From contig JADGAO010000002.1 in assembly GCA_015231995.1 (NCBI GenBank), positions 2,500 through 38,995 on the forward strand: 36,496 bases of DNA, read 5' to 3'. The position numbers were made by a program, and so were the translations under genes. The DNA is from Nitrospinota bacterium (GTDB lineage: Bacteria; Nitrospinota_A; UBA7883; JACRLM01). Shown one piece after another: positions 8,611 to 16,937 of this stretch. Positions within the stretch are counted from its first letter, which is position 1; each line of letters opens with the position of its first letter. The notes beneath the pieces are model-generated. The model was not told the DNA's origin, ran no database searches, and saw only the letters and a program-made list of their open reading frames with translations.

Positions 8611-8801
8611 GTGTCATCCGGGGGATGTCGTTCTTTGTCATCCTGAGGGAGACCCTGGCGACCGAAGGATCAAAGTATAAAAAATATTTTTTTGATAGAT
8701 TTTTCACTTCGTGGGGTCTTTTAAAATTCACTGTAAAAACCCTTATTCCCACATTCCATACCACACCGAGAACTTTTCTATTCTGTTTTAAAATATTTTA
8801 T

Positions 8802-8829
8802 TTGAAAAAATTATTTTTTGAGTTACTAT
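8802..8829 (+). promoter_or_regulatory. Weak sigma70-like promoter candidate upstream of the kamA-like gene
   Basis: TTGAAA (8802-8807), 16-nt spacer, TACTAT (8824-8829) in an AT-rich stretch; only 4/6 match at -10. Confidence 0.25.
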
Positions 8830-8912
8830 TATCGCAACACGGAGTCGTGAAAAGACTCTGGGGTAACGTAAGCTACTAAATTTTATTGGCTAACGAGTTT
8901 TTTGGCTGATCT

Positions 8913-10409
8913 TTGGACGAGTGTGAGCAGATGAGCGGGGGTCGCGCGGAGCGCAGGGTTGCCACTCCGTTTTTGGAAGCGTGCTCCCAGAAACACATCA
9001 GGACTATGGAGATGAAAATGGAGATGGACCGTTGCCATGCGGATCATGAAGCTGAATCGTTCAGCGAAGATATCGAACCCCCAAGTACGTGTGGCGGAGC
9101 CGACGCGCAGGTAAACGCTCGCGGATCGGACTCATCCGCCAATATTCCGCAATCCTTTGCAACTTCTTCGGCCAGGTCGCCGAGGCCGGCCTCTTCTTCC
9201 CGCGCAAGCCTGCGCCCCGTATCAATTAACACCAGCGCAAACTCCCGTTCGTTCCGGGAACGTTTCTACCCGGCCGCAACCACGGAAGATTGGAACGACT
9301 GGCGCTGGCAGTTGCGAAACAGGATCACCTCGATAAGAGAGCTTGAGCAAATCGTCGCGCTTACGGACAACGAACGCGAAGCGATGATAATGGGCGGCGG
9401 CTCTCTCCCTGTCGGTATAACTCCATATTACGCAAGCCTGCTGGACGGCAACGACCCGTCCCAGCCGCTCCGCAGGACTGTCATCCCCGCTCCCGGCGAA
9501 TACCTGCGCGGTTTTGGCGAGTCGGACGATCCGCTCGGCGAAGACGGTCACAGCCCCGTCCCGGGCGTCGTTCACAGATATCCTGACAGGGTTTTGTTTC
9601 TTGTCACCGGGTTTTGCTCCACATACTGCAGGTACTGCACGCGCTCGCGCATGGTTGGAGGAGGCGACGAACAGAGGTTCGACGAGTCCGTCTGGAAGGG
9701 CGCGATAGAATATATAAAATCCAACACCGCAATACGCGACGTGCTTCTTTCCGGCGGCGACCCTCTCACGCTCCCGGACGAGAAACTTCACTGGATACTC
9801 TCCAGGCTACGCAAGATACCGCATGTGGAGTTCATAAGGATCGGCACGAAGGTTCCCGCCGTCCTGCCGCAGAGGGTAACTCCGGCGCTCACCTCCATGC
9901 TCAAAAAACATCATCCGCTCTGGATGAGCATCCATTTCATACATCCGTCCGAGATGACCGAGGAGACCGCGCAGGCCTGCGGGCGCCTTGCAGACGCGGG
10001 GATACCGCTGGGGAGCCAGACTGTCCTTCTCAAAGGCGTCAACGACGACGTGGAGACGATGAAAAACCTTTTCCACAACCTGCTCAAAGCCCGCGTGCGG
10101 CCATACTATCTGTACCAGTGCGACCCGATATCCGGCTCGACCCATTTCCGCACGCCTGTGGAGAAGGGGCTTGAGATAATGCAGGGCTTGAGGGGCCACA
10201 CCACCGGTTACGCCCTGCCTGCCTACGTCATTGACGCGCCGGGCGGCGGCGGTAAAATACCCCTGCTACCCGAATACGCTGTCGGCAGGAAAGGCGATTA
10301 CATCATCCTTCGAAATTACGAAGGGCAGGAATATCTTTATCCCGACCCTGTCGCAGGCAAGATGACGGACGCGCCGTCAGTCGTTCCCGTCATCGCCGGC
10401 AGGAGGTGA
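8913..10409 (+). CDS. KamA family radical SAM protein (lysine 2,3-aminomutase-like); precise start uncertain
   Basis: PDRVLFLVTGFCSTYCRYCTRSR (CxxxCxxC radical SAM), LLSGGDPLTLPDEKL, YYLYQCDPISGSTHFRTP, VIDAPGGGGKIP (PLP-lysine motif). First ~110 aa are low-complexity and may not all be translated. Confidence 0.93.
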   Translation: MDECEQMSGGRAERRVATPFLEACSQKHIRTMEMKMEMDRCHADHEAESFSEDIEPPSTCGGADAQVNARGSDSSANIPQSFATSSARSPRPASSSRASLRPVSINTSANSRSFRERFYPAATTEDWNDWRWQLRNRITSIRELEQIVALTDNEREAMIMGGGSLPVGITPYYASLLDGNDPSQPLRRTVIPAPGEYLRGFGESDDPLGEDGHSPVPGVVHRYPDRVLFLVTGFCSTYCRYCTRSRMVGGGDEQRFDESVWKGAIEYIKSNTAIRDVLLSGGDPLTLPDEKLHWILSRLRKIPHVEFIRIGTKVPAVLPQRVTPALTSMLKKHHPLWMSIHFIHPSEMTEETAQACGRLADAGIPLGSQTVLLKGVNDDVETMKNLFHNLLKARVRPYYLYQCDPISGSTHFRTPVEKGLEIMQGLRGHTTGYALPAYVIDAPGGGGKIPLLPEYAVGRKGDYIILRNYEGQEYLYPDPVAGKMTDAPSVVPVIAGRR

Positions 10410-10412
10410 ACC

Positions 10413-11417
10413 ATGAGAGTTGGGCTTACATACGACCTTCGCAAAGATTACGAAGGCGAAGGGCTTGACGAGGAGCAGTTGGCCGAGTTCGACAGCCCGG
10501 AGACGATTGACGCGCTGGAGAACGCCATCCGCCGGATGGGACATGAGACCGACAGGATAGGCAATTCCGCGCGGCTCATCTCTCGCCTTTCCGGCGGCGA
10601 TTGCTGGGACATGGTCTTCAACATCGCCGAGGGGCTTTACGGCTATTCGCGCGAGGCTCTGATACCGGCCCTTCTGGAGTCGCGTGGAATTCCCTGCGCG
10701 TTTTCCGACCCGATGGCGTTGAGCCTGGCTCTTCACAAAGGAATGTCCAAACGAATCGTGCGCGACCTGGGCCTGCCCACTCCGGACTTCGCCATCGTGG
10801 AGTCTGTCGAGGATGTTCGTAACATAGACCTTCCGTATCCTCTGTTCGCAAAACCGGTCGCCGAAGGGACAAGCAAAGGCGTCACCGCCGCTTCGAAGAT
10901 CGAGACAAAGGCCGGGCTTGAGAAAGTCTGCGCCGAACTGCTGGAGCGCTTCCGGCAACCCGTGATAGTGGAGACATACCTGCCCGGCAGAGAGTTCACC
11001 GTCGGGATACTCGGCACGGGACGCAAAGCCACAGCCGTGGCCGCGCTGGAGATAAATCTCAACGATAACGCGGAAAAAGAGATATACACCTTCGTCAACA
11101 AAGAAGAGTGCGAAGAGCGGGTGACGTACACCTTGGCGGGCGACCCGCTGGCGATAGGCGCGAAGAACCTGGCGCTGGCCGTGTGGCGCGGGATGGGCTT
11201 GCGCGACGCTGGCAGGGTGGACGTGCGCGTGGACGCATACGGAGTCCCCAACTTCGTCGAAGTCAACCCACTGCCGGGGCTTCATCCGTTCCACTCCGAC
11301 CTGCCGATAATGTGCACCCATGTGGGCAAGACCTACCAGGAGCTTATCGAAACCATCATGACGTCCGCCCTGGAGCGGACGGGGGCTAGAAGTTTGCGTC
11401 CCGCTTTAGCCGTCTGA
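10413..11417 (+). CDS. D-Ala-D-Ala ligase-like ATP-grasp protein (1)
   Basis: MRVGLTYDLRKDYEGEG...WDMVFNIAEGLYGYSREALIPALLESRGIPCAFSDPMALSLALHKGMSKRIV...PLFAKPVAEGTSKGV...VIVETYLPGREFTVGILG...FVEVNPLPGLHPFHSDLP. Starts 4 nt after kamA stop. Confidence 0.9.
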   Translation: MRVGLTYDLRKDYEGEGLDEEQLAEFDSPETIDALENAIRRMGHETDRIGNSARLISRLSGGDCWDMVFNIAEGLYGYSREALIPALLESRGIPCAFSDPMALSLALHKGMSKRIVRDLGLPTPDFAIVESVEDVRNIDLPYPLFAKPVAEGTSKGVTAASKIETKAGLEKVCAELLERFRQPVIVETYLPGREFTVGILGTGRKATAVAALEINLNDNAEKEIYTFVNKEECEERVTYTLAGDPLAIGAKNLALAVWRGMGLRDAGRVDVRVDAYGVPNFVEVNPLPGLHPFHSDLPIMCTHVGKTYQELIETIMTSALERTGARSLRPALAV

Positions 11418-11426
11418 CCTGGCCGC

Positions 11427-12446
11427 ATGAAAGCCGTCATCCTTCACTCCGAGGTTTCGCAGGAAGCGTCGCCGGATGACTTGGACACCCTTGATCAGGT
11501 GGAAGGCGTGGCGCGCGCCCTCAAGGAGCTTGGCCACGAGACGGTTAACGTCACGTTCTCGCTGAACCTGAAGAATTTGTCCGCAGAACTTGGCAGGATA
11601 GCGCCGGATGTCGCCATCAACCTTGTGGAGACAGTCGGCGGCGCAGGGAGGCTCATCCATCTGGCCCCGTCGTTATTGGAACATCTTTCCATCCCATACA
11701 CCGGTTGCCCTGCGGAGGCGATTTTCGTCACATCGGGTAAAACGCTTGCGAAAAAGACGCTCGCTGGCGCGGGATTGCCGACCCCGATGTGGATATCGTC
11801 CGGCGAAGGCGCGGATGGACAAGATTTTTCGCCGGGCCGGTTCATTGTCAAATCGGCATGGGAACATGCGTCGCTCGGGCTTGACGAGCATTCCGTCATC
11901 CACGCCCAAACATCCGGCCAACTGCTGGAAGTGTTGCGGGCGAAGGAGAGCGTTGACGGCTCGGAGTGGTTTGCGGAGCGGTTTGTGGAAGGGCGGGAGT
12001 TTAACGTGCCAATCCTCGCCGACGGGGAGGGGCCGAGGATATTACCGGTGTCGGAAATAGTTTTTGACGCTTATCCTGAGGGGAAAGTAAGGGTCGTAGG
12101 CTACAGAGCCAAATGGGAGGCGGAATCCTTCGAATACAACAACACCCCCCGCAGGTTCGACTTCCCGGAGAGCGACCACGCTCTGATAAAACAGATGGAG
12201 ATGCTTGCGCTCAACTGTTGGAGCGTTTTCGGGCTGGCTGGGTATGCCAGAGCCGATTTCCGCGTGGACGAAAACGGGAAACCGTGGGTACTGGAGATCA
12301 ACGCCAACCCATGCATAGCCCCGGACGCTGGGTTCGAGGCCTCTGCAAGACGCGCCGGGCTATCGTACACCGACATCGTAGGCTCGCTCGTCGAAGACGC
12401 CATGGCGCGTCGTGGGCGGCGATCGGGGACATCCGTCCGTGCGTAG
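11427..12446 (+). CDS. D-Ala-D-Ala ligase-like ATP-grasp protein (2)
   Basis: MKAVILHSEVSQEASPDDLDTLDQVEGVARALKELGHETVNVTF...IPYTGCPAEAIFVTSGKTLAKKTLAGAGLPTP...WFAERFVEGREFNVPIL...RADFRVDENGKPWVLEINANPCIAPDAGF. Confidence 0.9.
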   Translation: MKAVILHSEVSQEASPDDLDTLDQVEGVARALKELGHETVNVTFSLNLKNLSAELGRIAPDVAINLVETVGGAGRLIHLAPSLLEHLSIPYTGCPAEAIFVTSGKTLAKKTLAGAGLPTPMWISSGEGADGQDFSPGRFIVKSAWEHASLGLDEHSVIHAQTSGQLLEVLRAKESVDGSEWFAERFVEGREFNVPILADGEGPRILPVSEIVFDAYPEGKVRVVGYRAKWEAESFEYNNTPRRFDFPESDHALIKQMEMLALNCWSVFGLAGYARADFRVDENGKPWVLEINANPCIAPDAGFEASARRAGLSYTDIVGSLVEDAMARRGRRSGTSVRA

Positions 12447-12498
12447 CGATGTGGCGTGTTTCTCACCTTCGTCTCTTGCGGGAGAGGTAAACTCCCAA

Positions 12499-12587
12499 GC
12501 CCCCCTGATAAGGGGGGTGGCGCGAAGCGCCGGGGGGTTGAGAAAACCCCCGTTCGCTATCGCTCACAGCCCCCTTGTCAGGGGGCC
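12499..12587. repeat. Modular multi-palindrome repeat (family B), copy 1
   Basis: GCCCCCCTGATAAGGGGGG / GGCGCGAAGCGCC / GGGGGGTTGAGAAAACCCCC / GCCCCCTTGTCAGGGGGC: consecutive small stems; inverted relative to the copies at 20156 and 28802. Confidence 0.8.
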
Positions 12588-12622
12588 TAAGAACGCAGGG
12601 TGATGGGGGTTATATAGCTGAC

Positions 12623-13120
12623 GTGACAAAACCCTCCATCCTCCTCTTCCGCTACGTTCCATCGGACATGGACATCATCGCCATCCGCGATATCGTCGCC
12701 TCCACCGGTTTTTTCAACGAGGAAGAGATAGATATCGCCGTGGAGCTTGTCGAGGAGCGGCTCGCGCGTGGCGAGAAGAGCGGCTACTATTTCGTTTTCG
12801 CCCAGACGCCTGATGGCCGCGTCGCTGGCTACGCTTGTTATGGTCCTATATCCGGGACGAAAAGCAGTTTCGACCTCTACTGGATAGCCGTCCACAACGA
12901 CGAGCGCGGCAAGGGATTAGGCCCCGCCATCATGGAAAAGGCGGAGAAGGCGATGGCCGATATGGGCGCAGTACAGGTCTACGCCGAAACGTCATCACGT
13001 GCGCAATACAAACCCACCCGTTCGTTTTACGAAAAACAGGGTTACGTCCAGACCGCGTTGATGGAGGATTTTTACGACGAAGGCGACGGGAAAGTGGTTT
13101 ATGTGAAGAAACTACGGTAG
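12623..13120 (+). CDS. GNAT family N-acetyltransferase
   Basis: YYFVFAQTPDGRVAGYACYGPISGTKSSFDLYWIAVHNDERGKGLGPAIMEKAEKAMADMGAVQVYAETSSRAQYKPTRSFYEKQGYV: GNAT fold motifs. GTG start at 12623 chosen because the track ORF start at 12575 lies in repeat-derived sequence. Confidence 0.85.
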   Translation: MTKPSILLFRYVPSDMDIIAIRDIVASTGFFNEEEIDIAVELVEERLARGEKSGYYFVFAQTPDGRVAGYACYGPISGTKSSFDLYWIAVHNDERGKGLGPAIMEKAEKAMADMGAVQVYAETSSRAQYKPTRSFYEKQGYVQTALMEDFYDEGDGKVVYVKKLR

Positions 13121-13283
13121 ATACAGTTTCAATCCCCCCGATAGGGAATTCCATTCTGCGACATTAATGTCGCACAAGCCAGCCCGCTGTCTTGAAAAAT
13201 CTCTTAAAATTCAATGTCTTAATAATGGTCTAACTCCTGCAATACCATTCCTTGAGTACTAACTAACTCGAAGTGAGTCAATC

Positions 13284-14045
13284 ATGGAAACCTCAGTTCA
13301 AGAAGCGCCACACCGCTTTTCGGAGCGGTTCACCTCTGCGGGAATGAACCCCAAAAACAGGGGCGCCTATTTCGGGGACGAGGCGGCGGCCAATGGCCTT
13401 GTGCTGGTAGAGGCAAAAAGTAGAGACATAAAGCTTTACTGGCTTATCGAGCCGGAGACGGAACTCATTCATGCCTCGAAGTTTTTCTCATACGGCGGGA
13501 CGGAGTCCAACGCCATCGCCGACAAGCTTTGCGACCTGGTCAAGGGCCAATCGCTCGCCTGCGCTCTGGAGCTTACCGGCGAAGACGTGGAGCGGATGTT
13601 GCGGGACACGCCAGTGATCTCCGCCGTGCCGGAGGTGAGACGGGAAGCGTTCATCGTGGTGGACGAGCTCTTGAACGCCGTCACGGAAGAGTGGCCCAGG
13701 GCATACGTCCGCGCCAAAGCCGCCGGAATAATCAAAGAGTATGGCAAAGGCAAAAAAAGAGCGCCGGGCTTTGACCTTGCGGAACAGGACGCGAAGTGGC
13801 TGAGCCTTCCCAGGGACGAGCAGATAAAGAAAGTGGAGGCCACCCTCGACGGCCCGATACGGGACTATCTGCAAAGCGAAGGCGGCGACATGATCGTGCG
13901 CGACGTGGAGGATGGCAGGCGGGTGATCGTCGAATACGTCGGCGCGTGCGGATCGTGCGCCTCTTCCACGGGGATGACCCTGGCGTTCATCGAGGACAGC
14001 CTGCGCTCGGACCTGTACGAGGGGCTTTCGGTGATTCCGTATTGA
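13284..14045 (+). CDS. NifU-like protein: degenerate NifU/IscU N-terminal-like domain plus NifU C-terminal domain (CGSC)
   Basis: N-part RFTSAGMNPKNRGAYFGDE...KLYWLIEPETELIHASKFFSYGGTESNAIADKLCDLVKGQSL aligns by eye with IscU; C-part IRDYLQSEGGDMIVRDVEDGRRVIVEYVGACGSCASSTGMTLAFIEDSLR is the NifU-type domain. Confidence 0.85.
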   Translation: METSVQEAPHRFSERFTSAGMNPKNRGAYFGDEAAANGLVLVEAKSRDIKLYWLIEPETELIHASKFFSYGGTESNAIADKLCDLVKGQSLACALELTGEDVERMLRDTPVISAVPEVRREAFIVVDELLNAVTEEWPRAYVRAKAAGIIKEYGKGKKRAPGFDLAEQDAKWLSLPRDEQIKKVEATLDGPIRDYLQSEGGDMIVRDVEDGRRVIVEYVGACGSCASSTGMTLAFIEDSLRSDLYEGLSVIPY

Positions 14046-14103
14046 ATCGGGTTTCGTGGGCATAACAACCGCCTGAGCGGATATCTGATAAAGGAGAAAT
14101 AAA

Positions 14104-14703
14104 ATGGACGCAACAGCAAGCCTTAAAACAGCGGGAGTTTCGCTGTCGAACGATAAGGAGCTGGTGTTAAAGCGAGTCTTCAACGCGCCGAAAGAGATCG
14201 TGTTCAAAGCGTGGACGGATGCGGATCGTTTGATTCGCTGGTGGGCTCCGAAAGGCTTTACGACGACCTCCCTTAAAGTGGACCTTCGCACGGGCGGAGC
14301 CTTTCTCTACTGCATGAGATCGGCCGAAGGGCAGGATTTTTGGGGCAGGGGCGTTTACCGCGAAATCATAGAGCCGAAGTTGATCGTTTACACCGATTCC
14401 TTCTCGGATGAGAAAGGCGCGTTAGTCGAGCCTTCTCACTATGGGATGAACCCGGCGTTTCCGTCGGAAACGTTGGTGACAGTGCGGATCATAGAGCGCA
14501 AAGGCAAAACAGAGGTCACATTGCGTCATGCGGTTCCAGTATCCATCCCTGAGCGTTCGGGAATGGAGCAGGGTTGGGGCGAAATGCTCGATCAGCTCGC
14601 CGAAGAGCTGGAGAAGGAAAAAACAGTCCGAAAAACCGTGACTGCGTCAAAGCATGTGGGACGGGGGAAACGCAAAGCGTTATCTGGGAAAAGGGGGCGG
14701 TAA
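14104..14703 (+). CDS. SRPBCC / AHSA1 (activator of Hsp90 ATPase homolog 1-like) domain protein
   Basis: [82 protein letters not shown]...[13 protein letters not shown] is diagnostic of the AHSA1 family. Confidence 0.92.
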   Translation: MDATASLKTAGVSLSNDKELVLKRVFNAPKEIVFKAWTDADRLIRWWAPKGFTTTSLKVDLRTGGAFLYCMRSAEGQDFWGRGVYREIIEPKLIVYTDSFSDEKGALVEPSHYGMNPAFPSETLVTVRIIERKGKTEVTLRHAVPVSIPERSGMEQGWGEMLDQLAEELEKEKTVRKTVTASKHVGRGKRKALSGKRGR

Positions 14704-14704
14704 C

Positions 14705-16168
14705 GTGAAAGAGGAGGCTAACGTAGAAACCGGACTGATAGAGGCGCTCGACGCCCGGCGGGAGTACAAGTATGGCTTTACGACGGACATAGAGTCGGAC
14801 GTTTTCGCAAAAGGCTTGTCCGAAGACGTCGTTCGCGCCATATCCGCGAAAAAGGAGGAGCCGGACTGGCTCCTTCAATTCCGGCTGGAGGCGTACAGGA
14901 AGTGGATAAAGATGCCGCAACCGGACTGGGCGCAGTTGAGGATCGAGCCGATAGACTTCAACGACATCTCCTACTACTCCTCGCCGAAGAGCAAAAAAAA
15001 GCTGGGTAGCCTCGAAGACGTGCCGCAGGAGATACGCGACACTTTCGACAAGCTGGGCATATCGCTACAGGAGCAAAAGAGGATATCCAACGTGGCCGTG
15101 GACGCGGTGTTCGACAGCGTAAGCGTCGCCACCACGCACAAACGCCGCCTGTTGGAGGCTGGCGTGATTTTCTGCTCCATCTCCGAGGCGGTGAAGGAGT
15201 ACCCGGAACTGGTGAAAAAATATCTCGGCTCCGTCGTGCCTCCGGGAGACAACTTCTACGCGGCCCTCAACAGCGCCGTCTTTTCCGACGGCTCGTTCGT
15301 CTATGTGCCGCCGAACACGATACCGCCTATGGAGCTGTCCACCTATTTCCGCATCAATACGGAGGGCACGGGCCAGTTCGAACGCACGCTGATAATCTGC
15401 GCGGAGAAGAGCCAGGTGTCGTACATCGAAGGTTGCACAGCTCCCCAGTTCGACACCAACCAGCTTCACGCCGCGATTGTGGAGCTGGTGGCGATGGACG
15501 ACGCGTCCATAAAGTACAGCACTGTGCAGAACTGGTATCCGGGCGACCCGGAGACGGGCAAAGGAGGAATCTACAACTTCGTCGTCAAGCGCGGCAAATG
15601 CGCGGGCAGGAACTCGAAGATATCCTGGACGCAGATCGAAACCGGCTCGGCCATCACCTGGAAGTATCCGAGTTGCATACTGCAGGGCGACGGCTCCACC
15701 GGCGAGTTTTACTCCGTGGCGCTTACCACCGGCAGGCAACAGGCCGACACAGGGACAAAGATGATCCACATCGGCAAGAACACCCGGTCGCTTATCATCG
15801 CCAAAGGCATCGCGGCGGACCGTGCAAGCAACGCGTACCGGGGACTTGTAAAGATGCTTCCCGGCGCGTCCGGGGCGCGCAATTACACTCAGTGCGACTC
15901 GCTTTTAATCGGGGACAAATCCAGCGCGCACACATTCCCATACATCGAGGTGGCCAACCCGACGGCGCAGGTGGAGCACGAGGCTTCCACCTCGAAGATA
16001 AACGAGGAACAGCTTTTCTATCTGCAACAGAGGGGCGTGTCGCGGGAACAGGCCATCTCCGCAGTGATAAACGGGTTCTGCAAAGAAGTGTTCAATCATC
16101 TGCCGATGGAATTTTCCGTCGAGGCGAGGAAACTTTTAGCGCTGAAACTCGAAAACAGCGTCGCGTGA
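14705..16168 (+). CDS. sufB: Fe-S cluster assembly protein SufB
   Basis: [47 protein letters not shown]...[19 protein letters not shown]...; GTG start at 14705 preferred to the track start at 14654. Confidence 0.97.
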   Translation: MKEEANVETGLIEALDARREYKYGFTTDIESDVFAKGLSEDVVRAISAKKEEPDWLLQFRLEAYRKWIKMPQPDWAQLRIEPIDFNDISYYSSPKSKKKLGSLEDVPQEIRDTFDKLGISLQEQKRISNVAVDAVFDSVSVATTHKRRLLEAGVIFCSISEAVKEYPELVKKYLGSVVPPGDNFYAALNSAVFSDGSFVYVPPNTIPPMELSTYFRINTEGTGQFERTLIICAEKSQVSYIEGCTAPQFDTNQLHAAIVELVAMDDASIKYSTVQNWYPGDPETGKGGIYNFVVKRGKCAGRNSKISWTQIETGSAITWKYPSCILQGDGSTGEFYSVALTTGRQQADTGTKMIHIGKNTRSLIIAKGIAADRASNAYRGLVKMLPGASGARNYTQCDSLLIGDKSSAHTFPYIEVANPTAQVEHEASTSKINEEQLFYLQQRGVSREQAISAVINGFCKEVFNHLPMEFSVEARKLLALKLENSVA

Positions 16169-16181
16169 AGGAAGGAATAAA

Positions 16182-16934
16182 ATGCTAGAGATAAAAGATT
16201 TATGGGTCGCCCTCAACGGGACGCAGATACTCAAAGGTGTTTCGCTGACTGTGGGACGCGGAGAGATACATTCGGTCATGGGGCCGAACGGTTCCGGCAA
16301 AAGCACGCTCTCCAGGGCGCTGGCGGGGCATCCGTCGCTTGAGATAATTTCCGGCTCCATCCTGTTCGACGGGAAAAACCTGCTGGAAATGGCGGCGGAA
16401 GAACGCGCCCGCGCCGGGTTATTCCTCGCCTATCAATACCCGGTGGAGATACCCGGCCTCGGAAACTCCGAGTTCCTTCGCATGGCCTACAACGCCAAAC
16501 GTGTGGCGGAGGGAAAAGAGGAGTTGGACGCGATGGAGTTCGAGGACATCCTCGACGAGAAGATGGGCCTGCTGGGCATGGACTCCAAATTCCGCGAACG
16601 TGGAGTGAACGAAGGTTTCTCCGGCGGCGAGAAAAAGAAAAACGAGATACTGCAGATGGCCGTGCTCGACCCGAAACTGGCCATACTCGACGAAATAGAC
16701 TCCGGGCTTGATATTGACGCTCTCAAAGTTGTGGCCGAAGGCGTGAACAGCCTGATGACGAAAGACAAGTCGCTCATCCTGATAACGCATTACCAGCGGC
16801 TTCTCGATTACATCCGTCCCGATTACGTGCATGTGTTGAGCGATGGCAGGATAGTCAAATCCGGCGGGCCGGAGTTGGCGCATTCGCTGGAGGCGGAAGG
16901 TTACGACGCCATTTCGGCGGGCGCGGTGAGGTGA
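16182..16934 (+). CDS. sufC: Fe-S cluster assembly ATPase SufC
   Basis: MLEIKDLWVALNGTQILKGVSLTVGRGEIHSVMGPNGSGKSTLSRALAGHPSLEI...GFSGGEKKKNEILQMAVLDPKLAILDEIDSGLDIDALKVVAEGVN. Confidence 0.97.
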   Translation: MLEIKDLWVALNGTQILKGVSLTVGRGEIHSVMGPNGSGKSTLSRALAGHPSLEIISGSILFDGKNLLEMAAEERARAGLFLAYQYPVEIPGLGNSEFLRMAYNAKRVAEGKEELDAMEFEDILDEKMGLLGMDSKFRERGVNEGFSGGEKKKNEILQMAVLDPKLAILDEIDSGLDIDALKVVAEGVNSLMTKDKSLILITHYQRLLDYIRPDYVHVLSDGRIVKSGGPELAHSLEAEGYDAISAGAVR

Positions 16935-16937
16935 GCC

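Noticed and set aside
8546-8912. Lysine riboswitch upstream of kamA
   Set aside because: Conserved lysine-riboswitch core motifs could not be located by eye; needs an Rfam scan before any claim.
10377-11321. 314-aa - strand ORF
   Set aside because: Antisense shadow of ATP-grasp gene 1; no recognisable domain.
12499-12587. CRISPR-like repeat array
   Set aside because: Palindromes are different from one another and contiguous, with no constant repeat/variable spacer alternation and no cas genes in the window.
13488-14291. 267-aa - strand ORF
   Set aside because: Antisense to the NifU-like and AHSA1 genes; no domain signature.
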